Shown piece by piece: positions 15,407 through 24,159 of a stretch of DNA of 43,241 bases. The DNA is from Demequina sp. Lineage in GTDB: Bacteria; Actinomycetota; Actinomycetes; Actinomycetales; Demequinaceae. The stretch lies in the NCBI GenBank assembly GCA_030148645.1, contig JASBTB010000101.1:1-43241 (forward strand). Reading direction: 5' to 3'. The stretch's first letter is position 1. Every line of letters begins with the position of its first letter. The notes below the pieces were generated by a model. The model saw nothing but the letters and a program-made list of their open reading frames with translations, did no database searches and was not told the DNA's origin. The translations under genes and the position numbers were made by a program.

Positions 15407-16444
15407 ATGGCCGTAGTGACTAATGACGCCCCGCCTTCACAGCTCGCTGGAGGTCTGGGCTTCGCCGTGGTATCCGCCGCCTCCTTCGGGCTCTCGGGGA
15501 GTCTGGCGCGTGGCCTCATGGACGCCGGGTGGACAGCGGGCGCGGCCACCATTGCCCGCGTCGTCATCGCTAGCGCCGTCCTGGTGGTGCCCGGCGTTCT
15601 GGCAATGCGCGGCAGGTGGCAGGTGCTCCGCAGGGCGTGGCGCACGGTGGTGGCATACGGGGTCTTCGCCGTCGCGGGCGCGCAACTGTTCTACTTCCTG
15701 GCGGTGGGGCATCTCGACGTCGGTATTGCGCTCTTGATCGAATACATCGCGCCCATTGCGGTCGTCGTGTACCTGTGGGTCCGCCACGGCCACAAGCCGG
15801 GTCCCCTCACCGTCGCTGGCGCGGCGATCGCGGCCTTGGGGCTGGTGTTGCTCCTCGACGTGGTGGGAGGCGGAAACCTCAGCCTGGTGGGTGTTGGCTG
15901 GGCCCTGGCGGCGATGGTGGGTGCCTCCGTGTACTTTGTTCTGTCCTCCGACACCTCTACCGGCTTGCCCCCGATCGCGCTCGCCACCGGCGGTTTGCTG
16001 GTCGCCAGCGTTGGACTGGGACTCGCCGCAGTGGCGGGGGTCCTCCCGGTGACTTTCACCGCGCGCACCGTGCGCCTGGTCCCTTTCGACGCCCCGTGGT
16101 GGTCGGTCGTCCTGGCACTGGGGGTCGTTTCGGCGGCGGTCGCCTATGTCACGGGGATCGCGGGCACGCGGTTGCTGGGTGCAAGGCTCGCCTCGTTCGT
16201 GGCGTTGATGGAAGTGATCGCAGCCGCCGCCTTCGCCTGGCTGCTGCTGGCGCAGACGCCGCTGCCCATCCAGTTGGTCGGGGCGGGACTGGTGCTCGCG
16301 GGCGTCGTCGTGGTCAAGACGGGCGAATCTACCCCGATCCTCGACAACGCGGTCCCGACAATCGTCGCCCCGGTCCAGGGGCCACGCCGACGCCGTGTGT
16401 TCGGCAAGCAGCGGCCGGCCAGAGTGCCCGTCGACATCGGGTAA
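15407..16444 (+). CDS. EamA-family (DMT superfamily) transporter
   Basis: A 345-residue membrane protein with about ten transmembrane helices in two EamA halves. The first begins LGFAVVSAASFGLSGSLARGLMDAGWTAGAATIARVV; the second begins near VGVGWALAAMVGASVYFVLSS and ends LASFVALMEVIAAAAFAWLLLAQTP. A basic cytoplasmic tail of about 40 residues follows. Family members export amino acids or other small metabolites; the substrate here is unknown. It is divergent from a CGNR zinc-finger regulator, the commonest hint of ligand-controlled efflux. The ATG lies eight bases after a -10, so the mRNA is probably leaderless. Confidence 0.9.
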   Translation: MAVVTNDAPPSQLAGGLGFAVVSAASFGLSGSLARGLMDAGWTAGAATIARVVIASAVLVVPGVLAMRGRWQVLRRAWRTVVAYGVFAVAGAQLFYFLAVGHLDVGIALLIEYIAPIAVVVYLWVRHGHKPGPLTVAGAAIAALGLVLLLDVVGGGNLSLVGVGWALAAMVGASVYFVLSSDTSTGLPPIALATGGLLVASVGLGLAAVAGVLPVTFTARTVRLVPFDAPWWSVVLALGVVSAAVAYVTGIAGTRLLGARLASFVALMEVIAAAAFAWLLLAQTPLPIQLVGAGLVLAGVVVVKTGESTPILDNAVPTIVAPVQGPRRRRVFGKQRPARVPVDIG

Positions 16445-16458
16445 GCGCACATCCGGGT

Positions 16459-17025
16459 TTAGCGGAGGAAGGCGAAGGCGAGCGCCGCTCCCGCTACGAG
16501 CATGAGGGCGATGCCGACGGCGTCGGGCTGGCGCCTGATCGACGCCGTGGTGCGGTCGCCCTCGCCGCCGTGAGCGTCCGTCCACGCGCGCCAGGCGTCG
16601 TACACCTGACTGCCAACGGCGTTCGGCTGGCCCTCACGGTCGTCCGCCCGCACAGGCATCGGCGCGTCGTTGTCGAACACCCCCGTCCTGGCGCTGCGTG
16701 AGGCGGGCACGGCGAACGCGCCAGCCTTTCGGCCGTCATCTCCCACCATCTCAAGAGACCAGCGCATGCGGATCTCCTGAATCCTCGCGTAGCGCGCCGA
16801 TGCCGTGTGGAGGATGTTCCTGAACACGACGCCGTCGGCGCCGATCAGCACCGCGGGTCTGAGGTAGACGGAAACGCCGACGATCGCGACGCCCGCACCT
16901 AGGCCGATGCCGACGTTCGCCCCCGACAAGCCCGAAGCGACGACGTCGGCGCCAGCAAAGATGAGGCCGAGACCGACCCACAGCCAACCCCAGACCAGCG
17001 AACTCCGTGCGCGATAGACATCCAC
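16459..17025 (-). CDS. PH-domain membrane protein
   Basis: A 188-residue protein. Two N-terminal transmembrane helices (LVWGWLWVGLGLIFAGADVVA and VGIGLGAGVAIVGVSVYL) lead into a small bacterial PH-like domain with the family turn VLIGADGVVFRNILHTASARYARIQEIRMRWSLEM. A final helix (VGIALMLVAGAALAFAFL) returns to the membrane. Such proteins are widespread in Actinobacteria and of unknown function. The start is GTG 17025; no good ribosome site or -10 was seen, so it is uncertain by a few codons. It converges on the EamA gene with a 14-base gap. Confidence 0.82.
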   Translation of the reverse strand: MDVYRARSSLVWGWLWVGLGLIFAGADVVASGLSGANVGIGLGAGVAIVGVSVYLRPAVLIGADGVVFRNILHTASARYARIQEIRMRWSLEMVGDDGRKAGAFAVPASRSARTGVFDNDAPMPVRADDREGQPNAVGSQVYDAWRAWTDAHGGEGDRTTASIRRQPDAVGIALMLVAGAALAFAFLR

Positions 17026-17056
17026 GCCGTCATCGTCGCACAGCGGGGCCCCTGCC

Positions 17057-17404
17057 TCATTCGATGATCAGCTGGCCGTCCGCGATGTGTGCGGTCACGA
17101 CAGCGCGCACCCATGCCGGGTCGAGAGCACCGTAGACGTGGGGGAACAGTTCGCCGCCACCGCCATCTTCGTATCGGACGTCCACGCCGCTGGCGCGCAC
17201 GGCGTCGTCGTCCATCACCAGAATCGCGAGCGGATCCGCCACGTCCGCATAGAAGCGGGCTGCCACGCCGGGCACTTGGTCAGGACGTGCGCAGTGAATG
17301 AAACCCACCTCGTCGAGCGTTGCGCCGCGGGTTGACACGCGGTAGTCACCAGCGGCCGTCGCGAAGTCCCAATCGCGAGCCAGGGCGAGGTGCCAGATTT
17401 CCAC
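17057..17404 (-). CDS. DUF952 family protein
   Basis: A 115-residue cytoplasmic protein. It opens with MEIWHLALARDWDFATAAGDYRVSTRG, then GFIHCARPDQVPGVAARFYAD and FPHVYGALDPAWVRAV, the conserved blocks of DUF952, a small single-domain family without an assigned activity. The His and Cys in FIHCA are conserved. GTG 17404 gives the canonical beginning; the open frame extends further upstream without family similarity. A GGAGG lies too close to the GTG to serve as a normal ribosome site, so the exact start is less sure than the identity. Confidence 0.85.
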   Translation of the reverse strand: MEIWHLALARDWDFATAAGDYRVSTRGATLDEVGFIHCARPDQVPGVAARFYADVADPLAILVMDDDAVRASGVDVRYEDGGGGELFPHVYGALDPAWVRAVVTAHIADGQLIIE

Positions 17405-17451
17405 ACCTCCATGGTGGCATGGACGCAGGCACCCAGGGGGCCAAAGGGTGA

Positions 17452-17480
17452 GGGCCCGCCGCCGATGCGGTGACGGGCCC
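17452..17480 (-). terminator. Stem-loop downstream of the chemoreceptor gene
   Basis: GGGCCCG (17452-17458) pairs with CGGGCCC (17474-17480). Inside it CCGC-CGAT-GCGG continues the stem, giving about 11 pairs with a three-base bulge. It starts some 20 bases after the chemoreceptor stop and ends before the DUF952 start, so it probably ends the chemoreceptor transcript. No T-run is present on the minus strand. Confidence 0.55.
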
Positions 17481-17501
17481 ACCGACGGGTGGTGGGGGGG
17501 T

Positions 17502-18623
17502 TTACTCCGCCGTCGAGAGTTCGCGTAGCGCCTTGGAGGCGTCGTGCACCATGTCGAGTTGGTCCACGATGGCGGAGATGTCGTGTGTGGTGGCCTCGGC
17601 GGTCTGCGCGACGTCGTTCACCGAGCGAGAGATCTCGTTGGTGGTGGCGCTTTGCTCCTCGACCGCGCCAGCGATCGACGTCTGCGCGTCCGAAATCTGG
17701 TGAATCAGGTCGGTGATGGCCGTAAGTGCGGTGGTGACATGCGCGCTGTCCTCCTGCAAGGTGCCGATCATCTGCGTGATTCGTTGCGTCGCCTCCGCCG
17801 TCTCCCGCGCCAGTTCCTTGACCTCCGACGCCACCACGGCAAAGCCTTTGCCAGCCTCTCCGGCGCGTGCCGCCTCGATGGTCGCGTTCAGCGCGAGCAG
17901 ATTCGTCTGCTCCGCGATGGAAGTGATGAGCTTCACGACGACGCCGATCTCTTGGCTCGACGTGTCCAGTTGGGCCACGCGCTCCGATGCGGTGCTCGCC
18001 GCGGTCACCGCTTCGCGGGCAACGGTCACCGCTTGCGTTGCCGAGTTGGCAATCTCCTGCACCGAGGAGCTCATTTGCTCCACGGCGGCCGAGGCGGTCT
18101 GGGCACCCTCCGCCGTGTTGGCGGCCTGCAGGGTCAACTGGGTGGTCAGTGCCTCAAGGTTTTCCCCCAGCGACAGGAGCCGTCCGGACGTCTCCGCCGA
18201 TGCGCTTCGCACTTGAACGGTTGCCGATTCGTTGGTCCACACAACGGCCAGTCCGAGTACCTTCCCGGAGTCGTCGACGATCCGGTCTGTGATCGTGGTG
18301 AGGGTCGTCTCCTCAAAGGAAAGTCTGCTGGTGCGGGGAAACACGTTGGGGTCTGACGCGTTGCCGTCGGGGCGGTGAAACTCCTTCAGGTTGGTCCCGA
18401 TGACGGTGTCGGCATCGACGCCGAACTCGTGGGTCATGGGGCCGCCGATCTCGCGCAACGTGGCCATGGCCATGCGGTTCGCGAAAACGATGGTGCCGGT
18501 GGGGTCGGTGATGAAGACGTGGGTCGGCAGTGCGTCGATGCTCGCTCGGAGGTGCGAAGCACGCTCGAGAAGCGCAGTTTTGCCTGCGTCGGACGAGCGG
18601 CGACTGGGCGCAAGGAGTGCCAT
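17502..18623 (-). CDS. Soluble PAS-domain methyl-accepting chemotaxis protein
   Basis: A 373-residue chemoreceptor. Residues from about 25 to 140 form a PAS domain ([32 protein letters not shown]). The rest is a long helical signalling domain with the strongly conserved hairpin tip [35 protein letters not shown], which contacts CheA and CheW. No transmembrane segment or signal peptide is present, so this is a cytoplasmic receptor that probably senses an internal cue such as redox or energy state. ATG 18623 follows AAAGG at a 7-base spacing; the upstream open frame is low-complexity. No other chemotaxis or flagellar gene lies in the window, so partners must be elsewhere. Confidence 0.92.
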   Translation of the reverse strand: MALLAPSRRSSDAGKTALLERASHLRASIDALPTHVFITDPTGTIVFANRMAMATLREIGGPMTHEFGVDADTVIGTNLKEFHRPDGNASDPNVFPRTSRLSFEETTLTTITDRIVDDSGKVLGLAVVWTNESATVQVRSASAETSGRLLSLGENLEALTTQLTLQAANTAEGAQTASAAVEQMSSSVQEIANSATQAVTVAREAVTAASTASERVAQLDTSSQEIGVVVKLITSIAEQTNLLALNATIEAARAGEAGKGFAVVASEVKELARETAEATQRITQMIGTLQEDSAHVTTALTAITDLIHQISDAQTSIAGAVEEQSATTNEISRSVNDVAQTAEATTHDISAIVDQLDMVHDASKALRELSTAE

Positions 18624-18791
18624 GACGAGCCTTTCTACGATGACGGTCGCCCCACACATCGGCAGCGCGCGAGCGCCGTTGAGCCTTTGAGCGGCGCGTC
18701 CGTTCGACTGTGCGGCGGATTCACTCGACACATAGGGGAGCATAGGGGCCACTGACCGGGCTCCGTCGTGGCCGCAGCACGCGGACGCCGC

Positions 18792-18797
18792 TAGAAT
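18792..18797 (+). promoter_or_regulatory. -10 element of typA
   Basis: TAGAAT suggests a transcription start near 18804, giving a leader of about 40 bases that carries the GAAAGAAG ribosome site before ATG 18846. No convincing -35 was seen. Confidence 0.45.
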
Positions 18798-18845
18798 GGG
18801 AAGGCTCGCGTCTGAGCCCACCCCTCATCGATGAAAGAAGTCCCT

Positions 18846-20747
18846 ATGTCCGTGCGCTCCGACTTGCGCAACGTCGCCATTGTCGCCCACGTCGACCACG
18901 GCAAGACCACCCTCGTCGATGCGATGCTGCGTCAGGGCGGCGCCTACGGGGAACACGCGCACGTCGAGGACCGCGCCATGGACTCCGGTGACCTCGAACG
19001 CGAGAAGGGCATCACGATTCTCGCCAAGAACACGGCGATTCGCTATACGGGAGGCTCTGCCGGTCCCGACGGTGTCACCATCAACGTGATCGATACCCCG
19101 GGGCACGCTGACTTTGGCGGCGAAGTGGAACGCGGACTGTCGATGGTCGACGGCGTCGTACTGTTAGTCGATGCCTCGGAGGGTCCGCTTCCGCAGACCC
19201 GCTTCGTGTTGCGCAAGGCGCTCGCGGCGCACTTGCCCGTCATCATCGTCGTGAACAAGGTGGACCGCCCCGACTCCCGCATCGTCGAGGTGGTCAATGA
19301 GACGCATGACCTGTTGTTGTCGCTCGCGTCCGACCTGCACGACGACGTGCCCGACTTGGACATCGACGCCCTACTCGAGGTGCCCGTTGTCTACGCCTCG
19401 GCCAAGGCGGGCATCGCGTCGTTGATCCAGCCAGCCGACGGCACGCTTCCCGACGGCGAGAATCTGTTGGCGTTGTTCGAGACCATCATGGAGCGTGTAC
19501 CGGCGCCCACGTATGAACAGGGCGCACCGTTGCAGGCGCACGTGACGAACCTCGACGCCTCGCCATTCTTGGGGCGACTGGCGTTGCTTCGCGTGTTCAA
19601 TGGGCAGATTCGCAAGGGCCAGAGCGTCGCGTGGGCGCGCGCCGACGGCACCATGAAGACGGTGAAGATCACCGAATTGTTGGAGACCAAGGGCCTGGAC
19701 CGCGTTCCCGCCGAGTCTGCGGGCCCCGGCGACATCATCGCCGTCGCAGGTATCGAGGACATCACGATCGGCGAGACGCTGACCGATGTGGATGACCCGA
19801 GACCGCTTCCTCTCATCACGGTGGACGACCCCGCGATCTCCATGACGATCGGCATCAACACTTCGCCGCTGGCTGGCCGCGTCAGGGGTCACAAGGTCAC
19901 GGCCCGCCAGGTGAAGGATCGGCTCGACAGGGAACTCATCGGTAACGTCTCGATCCGCGTGCTACCCACCGAGCGCCCCGATTCGTGGGAGGTTCAGGGC
20001 CGCGGCGAACTCGCTCTGGCGATTCTGGTGGAGCAGATGCGACGCGAGGGCTTTGAACTCACGGTCGGCAAGCCGCAGGTGGTGACGCGCGAAGTCCACG
20101 GCAAGGTGCACGAGCCGATGGAGCATATGACGATCGACGTTCCCGAGGAGCACCTCGGTGCCATTACCCAGTTGCTCGCCTCCCGCAAGGGGCGCATGGA
20201 GTCGATGGCGAATCACGGCACGGGGTGGGTGCGAATGGAGTTCGTCGTCCCCGCGCGCGGGCTGATCGGCTTTCGTTCGACCTTCCTGACGGACACTCGG
20301 GGCACGGGAATTGCCTCGTCGATATCCCACGGGTTCGAGCCGTGGGCCGGGCCCATCGTGTACCGCTCGTCCGGATCGCTGGTGGCGGACCGTGCTGGCG
20401 TGGTGACAACCAACGCCCTCACCTATTTGGATTCTCGTGGCACCTTCTTTGTGGGCCCCACAGAAGATGTCTACGAAGGCATGGTCGTTGGCGAGAATGC
20501 GCGATCCGAAGATATGGACGTCAACATCACGAAGGAAAAGAAGCTCAACAACATTCGCTCGTCCACCAGCGAGGAATTGGAGCGACTCAGCCCCCCTCGC
20601 CGACTCACGCTGGAGGAGTCCCTCGAGTTCGCTGGCGACGACGAATGTGTTGAGGTCACCCCCGAGAAGGTACGCATTCGCAAGGTCATTCTGGATAGGA
20701 CCGAGCGCGGCCGCGCGACCTCACGCGCCAAACGACACCACGCGTAG
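18846..20747 (+). CDS. typA: Translational GTPase TypA/BipA
   Basis: A 633-residue ribosome-associated GTPase related to EF-G that helps ribosome assembly and growth under stress. The G domain has G1 AHVDHGKTT, the switch-I stretch EREKGITILAKN, G3 DTPGHADFGGEVER and G4 NKVDR. EF-G-like domains follow, and then the TypA-specific C-terminal domain (RGLIGFRSTFLTDTRGTGI and the basic DRTERGRATSRAKRHH end). ATG 18846 matches the canonical MSVRSDLRNVAI start and has GAAAGAAG upstream; an in-frame ATG five codons earlier overlaps that site. Confidence 0.96.
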   Translation: MSVRSDLRNVAIVAHVDHGKTTLVDAMLRQGGAYGEHAHVEDRAMDSGDLEREKGITILAKNTAIRYTGGSAGPDGVTINVIDTPGHADFGGEVERGLSMVDGVVLLVDASEGPLPQTRFVLRKALAAHLPVIIVVNKVDRPDSRIVEVVNETHDLLLSLASDLHDDVPDLDIDALLEVPVVYASAKAGIASLIQPADGTLPDGENLLALFETIMERVPAPTYEQGAPLQAHVTNLDASPFLGRLALLRVFNGQIRKGQSVAWARADGTMKTVKITELLETKGLDRVPAESAGPGDIIAVAGIEDITIGETLTDVDDPRPLPLITVDDPAISMTIGINTSPLAGRVRGHKVTARQVKDRLDRELIGNVSIRVLPTERPDSWEVQGRGELALAILVEQMRREGFELTVGKPQVVTREVHGKVHEPMEHMTIDVPEEHLGAITQLLASRKGRMESMANHGTGWVRMEFVVPARGLIGFRSTFLTDTRGTGIASSISHGFEPWAGPIVYRSSGSLVADRAGVVTTNALTYLDSRGTFFVGPTEDVYEGMVVGENARSEDMDVNITKEKKLNNIRSSTSEELERLSPPRRLTLEESLEFAGDDECVEVTPEKVRIRKVILDRTERGRATSRAKRHHA

Positions 20748-20795
20748 TCACCGCAGCGTGCGGCGCGGACGAAGGGCGGTTGTCTCCCCGTCACC

Positions 20796-20801
20796 TATTC
20801 T
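20796..20801 (+). promoter_or_regulatory. -10 element of the small membrane protein gene (leaderless)
   Basis: TATTCT lies seven bases before ATG 20809, which decides between three closely spaced in-frame ATG codons at 20803, 20809 and 20815. Confidence 0.5.
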
Positions 20802-20808
20802 GATGCAC

Positions 20809-21162
20809 ATGCTCATGAGGGTTCTGTCTGTCGCCGCACTTGCTCTGTTGGGCGTGGTCGTGGCCAGTGTTGGGGTGGGTGCGCACCGGTCGTTGGGCTA
20901 CGGCGGAGCGATTGTCGGCATCGTGGTCGTGCTCCTCGCGGGTGCCTTCGCCAAGACGTGGCGGGCGTGGAGCGGCTTCATCGCGTACGCCGTGGCGTGG
21001 GGCGCCATGGCGATCGTGTACGTCTCGACAGGACCTGGCGGGTCGATCCTTGTGGCCGACGACCTGCGCGGAAGGCTGTGGTTGTTCGGAGGGGGCGCGG
21101 CGGTGGCGATCGTTGCGGCCGCGCCGCGAAGCGTCTTCGTAGGACGAGATGTCGCGTCGTAG
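20809..21162 (+). CDS. Small four-helix membrane protein
   Basis: A 117-residue hydrophobic protein with about four transmembrane helices: LSVAALALLGVVVASVGVG, GGAIVGIVVVLLAGAF, GFIAYAVAWGAMAIVYV and LFGGGAAVAIVAAAP. Size, layout and position next to typA resemble the DUF6113 proteins of Actinobacteria, but this is from memory and was not tested. Function is unknown. The last 14 bases overlap the start of the VanW-family gene, so the two are co-translated. Nothing suggests a signal peptide distinct from the first helix. Confidence 0.75.
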   Translation: MLMRVLSVAALALLGVVVASVGVGAHRSLGYGGAIVGIVVVLLAGAFAKTWRAWSGFIAYAVAWGAMAIVYVSTGPGGSILVADDLRGRLWLFGGGAAVAIVAAAPRSVFVGRDVAS

Positions 21163-23197
21163 GCGGCTCATTGCGGCTCGCCACGCGGCGGGCCTTACCA
21201 GGCGTCGTCGCCGACATGGACACAGGAGTCTCACGGCGCGTTTTGAGGTGCCGCCGCGCACGGGAACCCGTGTGGTGCCGACGCGGCGTGGCTCGCCGAT
21301 GCCTCCGATACCACCACTTGCCGTGGCGCCGATGCCGTCGGAGGGCGACGAGGTGCGGCTTGACGCCATCATTCGTCCGCTCGACGATCCGGGTCCAACG
21401 GAACGTGAGAGGTCCTCGGTCACCGTCGTGGTCCCGGCTGAGTTGCTCGCGGAACCGGAACCCGAGCCGGAACCCGAGCCGGAACCGGAACCCGAGCCGG
21501 AACCGGAACCGGAACCGCAGCCCCGACGCACGCGCGCCCCCACCCGGCACCGCGCGCTCGCGACACTCGGCGTGCTGGGAGCGGTCCTCATTGCCGCGTA
21601 CGTGGGAGGGCAGGCGTGGGCGACACAGTCGGTGGCACCCGGCGTCACGGTGCTTGGGGTCGACGTGGGCGGACTTTCGAGCAATGAGGCGAACAGTGCG
21701 ATCCGGACGATGGCAAACGAGGTCAACTCCGTGCCGGTGCGCCTCGAAATCGCCGGAGTCGCCGCGGAGTTCCTGCCCGGTGAGGCTGGGTTGCGGGTCG
21801 ATGCGTCGGCGACGCTGGCCCGGGTGGTGGGATTCACGTTGGACCCGAGGCGCCTGCTGGCACACCTCAACGGCGGCGGCCCAGTCGAGCCGGTGGTGGC
21901 GGTGGAGCGAGGAACTCTCACCGGCGCGGTGGGTAAGGCCGCTGGCTTCCTCGATCGGCGCCAGCAGAGCGCCACCGTGACGCTCGACGGAGCCCGCGCG
22001 GTGGTCGCCGGGGGCACGCCGTCGGTGGCGATCGACAGGGACGCGACGGCTCGACTCGTTCTCGATTCGTGGCCAGAAGCCGTTGCGATCGTGCCCGTGG
22101 CACAGGTGGTCCAGCCTGAGATTCCCCAAGCAACCGCTCAGGAGTTCCAAGAAAAGATCAACGGCCAGATCCTGTCCGCGCCGGTGACCCTGGTGGGACC
22201 CAACGGCAAGGTGACCCTCGAGCCCGAGCGTTGGGTGCAGTTCGCTCGAATCGAGTCGGCTCAGGGCACACTGAATCTTGTGGTCGATGGCGCGGCGCTG
22301 GCGGCGGACCTGTTGGCCGAGATGCCGACGCTCAACAATGAGCCGCGGGGCGCGAGCGTGTCGTTCGACGCCGCACACCAGTTGGTGATCGACGACGGCC
22401 TGCCTGGGCGCACCATCGACACGACCGCGCTCGGGCAGCGCGTGGTGAAGGCGGCGTCCACTGCAACTCGCACCTCCGCGATTCCCTACGAAACGACCGC
22501 GGTAGCGCCACCTACGCAGAACGTCAACATCGACGACCTCAAGGAGCTCGTTTCCGAGTTCAGCACTCCGCTTCCCTACATCCCGATCCGTACCAAGAAC
22601 CTGGTGCATGCCGCCAACAAGATCTCAAACGTGATCGTCCCACCGGGTGGTACCTTCGATTTGACCGAGGTGCTCAGTCCGATCACGATTGCGGGTGGAT
22701 ACTTCCCGGCGGGTGTCATCACCGACGGTATCCACACCGAAGGTGTGGGTGGCGGGCTTTCGCAGATGGCCACGACGGTCTACAACGCCGCGTACTTCGC
22801 GGGCTTCGACATCCTTGAGCACCGTGAGCACTCCGTGTACTTCACGCGCTACCCCGCGGGACGCGAGGCAACCATCTACACCGGGCAGATCAACATGGTG
22901 TTCAAGAACGACACACCGTACGCCGCGATCATGAGTGCGTACGTCGAGGACAGTCGGCTCTACGTCGATATCTGGTCCACCACGTACTACCGGGTAGAGA
23001 CGTCGGCCTCGCCTAGGAGCAATGTGCGCTACCCCGGCACCACCGTGGTAGCAGGCCCCGACTGCGTGCCCTCGAAGGCCGGACAACCCGGCTTCACCAT
23101 CACCAACTACCGAAAGGTGTACGTGGCGGACACGTTGGTGAAGGACGAACAGGACCGCTGGACGTACAGGCCCGACAATGCCATTGAATGTGAGTAG
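21149..23197 (+). CDS. VanW-family protein with PG_binding_4 domains
   Basis: A 682-residue cell-envelope protein. A cytoplasmic, disordered N-terminus of about 130 residues includes eleven consecutive Glu-Pro pairs. A single membrane anchor (LATLGVLGAVLIAAYVGGQAWA) follows. The extracytoplasmic part has PG_binding_4-like modules (VTVLGVDVGGLSSNEANSAI, FQEKINGQILSAPVTLVGPN) and ends in the VanW domain with GGTFDLTEVLSPITIAGGYFPAGV and EGVGGGLSQMATTVYNAAYFAGFDILEHREHS. VanW was named for its place in some vancomycin-resistance clusters but is common in ordinary Gram-positive walls, so no resistance is implied. The start overlaps the preceding gene. Confidence 0.9.
   Translation: MSRRRRLIAARHAAGLTRRRRRHGHRSLTARFEVPPRTGTRVVPTRRGSPMPPIPPLAVAPMPSEGDEVRLDAIIRPLDDPGPTERERSSVTVVVPAELLAEPEPEPEPEPEPEPEPEPEPEPQPRRTRAPTRHRALATLGVLGAVLIAAYVGGQAWATQSVAPGVTVLGVDVGGLSSNEANSAIRTMANEVNSVPVRLEIAGVAAEFLPGEAGLRVDASATLARVVGFTLDPRRLLAHLNGGGPVEPVVAVERGTLTGAVGKAAGFLDRRQQSATVTLDGARAVVAGGTPSVAIDRDATARLVLDSWPEAVAIVPVAQVVQPEIPQATAQEFQEKINGQILSAPVTLVGPNGKVTLEPERWVQFARIESAQGTLNLVVDGAALAADLLAEMPTLNNEPRGASVSFDAAHQLVIDDGLPGRTIDTTALGQRVVKAASTATRTSAIPYETTAVAPPTQNVNIDDLKELVSEFSTPLPYIPIRTKNLVHAANKISNVIVPPGGTFDLTEVLSPITIAGGYFPAGVITDGIHTEGVGGGLSQMATTVYNAAYFAGFDILEHREHSVYFTRYPAGREATIYTGQINMVFKNDTPYAAIMSAYVEDSRLYVDIWSTTYYRVETSASPRSNVRYPGTTVVAGPDCVPSKAGQPGFTITNYRKVYVADTLVKDEQDRWTYRPDNAIECE
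21452..21517 (+). repeat. Glu-Pro coding microrepeat in the VanW-family gene
   Basis: Eleven tandem Glu-Pro codon pairs, mixing GAA/GAG and CCG/CCC, form a 6-base periodic tract. Such a tract makes a stiff, negatively charged linker next to the membrane and can change length in 6-base steps without breaking the frame. Confidence 0.9.
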
Positions 23198-23235
23198 GCG
23201 GTCCGGATTCTGAATGGAAGCGCGACGCCCTCTAC

Positions 23236-23729
23236 GGTGTGGTTGTTGAGGTCACATGGTGAAGGGTTGCGCTTCCTTGGGAACACGGTATCGGCACGTG
23301 TTTTTCGATGATCGGGTGCAGATTGAAAAGTGGATTGATCAGCAGGTCAGTCGGGAGCATATCGCGGCTCGACTGAGTTACGCTGCCTCGCCGGTCTTGG
23401 GGGAGATCAGCAGGCGGTCGTGGTTGTCGGCGACCACATCTGCGGCATCTACGCCGTACCGGCTGGCAGGTTGACCAGCGGCGCTGCAACCCGGCGAAGG
23501 AAAGGTGCGTGGGGGCCAACGGCACGGTGCTGACCGGACGTGGGCGTCGCCTCAGCCGTACCGGTGTGGGTGCCTGCCGCCGCGTTGCTGGGGCTGCTGC
23601 GGGCCATGCTGCAATGGTTCCGCCGCTCGCATGTGGCCATCTATGCAACCTTCGGGGGCCCCGCAAAATCGTCGACTGGACCACCCCGACCGAGATTTTC
23701 GAAGAACTCACCGTGGACCCAGCCACACC
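23236..23729 (+). mobile_element. Decayed IS30-like insertion sequence
   Basis: Between the VanW-family gene and fdxA lie about 630 bases without an intact gene. A frame at 23256-23474 encodes RVQIEKWIDQQVSREHIAARLSYAASPVLGEISR, which looks like the helix-turn-helix start of an IS30-family transposase, then stops. A different frame at 23656-23709 encodes GPRKIVDWTTPTEIFEEL, the typical C-terminal motif of the same family. The middle, with the catalytic acids, is missing or scrambled. GGTGTGGTTG (23236-23245) and the complement of 23720-23729 match at 9 of 10 positions and may be terminal repeats. Complete IS30 elements are about twice as long. Confidence 0.6.
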
Positions 23730-23784
23730 ACATGGCTCGTCAGACGGGAACCCGGGGGGTCTCCGATGACACCCGACCGGGGGC

Positions 23785-23790
23785 TAGGAT
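23785..23790 (+). promoter_or_regulatory. -10 element of fdxA
   Basis: TAGGAT lies 39 bases before the fdxA GTG, leaving room for a leader with the GGGAG ribosome site. It lies just beyond the IS30-like remnant. Confidence 0.45.
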
Positions 23791-23829
23791 GAAATCCTTC
23801 CACCCGTGTCGAGTCCCAAGGGAGCCGAA

Positions 23830-24150
23830 GTGACGTACGTCATCGCCTTGCCGTGTGTAGACCTCAAGGACAAGGCTTGCATCGACGAGTGTCCGGTCGA
23901 CTGCATCTACGAGGGTGAGCGCATGCTCTACATTCATCCCGATGAGTGCGTCGACTGTGGTGCGTGTGAGCCGGTGTGTCCTGTCGAGGCCATCTACTAC
24001 GAGGACGATGTGCCCGACAAATGGTCTGACTACTATGCAGCCAACGTCGAGTTCTTCTCGGAGATCGGCTCGCCAGGTGGCGCAGCGAAGATGGGCCTCA
24101 TCGCCCACGATCATGACCTGATCAAGGCCCTTCCTCCCCAGCACGTGTAA
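23830..24150 (+). CDS. fdxA: 7Fe ferredoxin FdxA
   Basis: A 106-residue small electron carrier with one 3Fe-4S and one 4Fe-4S cluster. The N-terminal cluster motif is PCVDLKDKACIDECPVDCIYEG, where the spacing Cys-x7-Cys-x3-Cys-Pro marks the 7Fe type. The second motif is DECVDCGACEPVCPVEAIYYEDD. A C-terminal helix (KWSDYYAANVEFF) is usual. GTG 23830 gives the canonical MTYVIA start behind GGGAG. dapC follows nine bases later, a conserved neighbourhood in Actinobacteria. It probably passes electrons to cytochromes P450 or central oxidoreductases. Confidence 0.95.
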   Translation: MTYVIALPCVDLKDKACIDECPVDCIYEGERMLYIHPDECVDCGACEPVCPVEAIYYEDDVPDKWSDYYAANVEFFSEIGSPGGAAKMGLIAHDHDLIKALPPQHV

Positions 24151-24159
24151 GCGGTCCTC

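Noticed and set aside
15437-16585. Long open frame antisense to the EamA gene
   Set aside because: It is low-complexity and very basic, with many His and Gln, while the plus strand encodes a well-formed ten-helix transporter.
21149-23197. Vancomycin resistance gene
   Set aside because: VanW-family proteins are common in ordinary Gram-positive envelopes, and no vanA, vanH, vanX or vanS/vanR genes are nearby.
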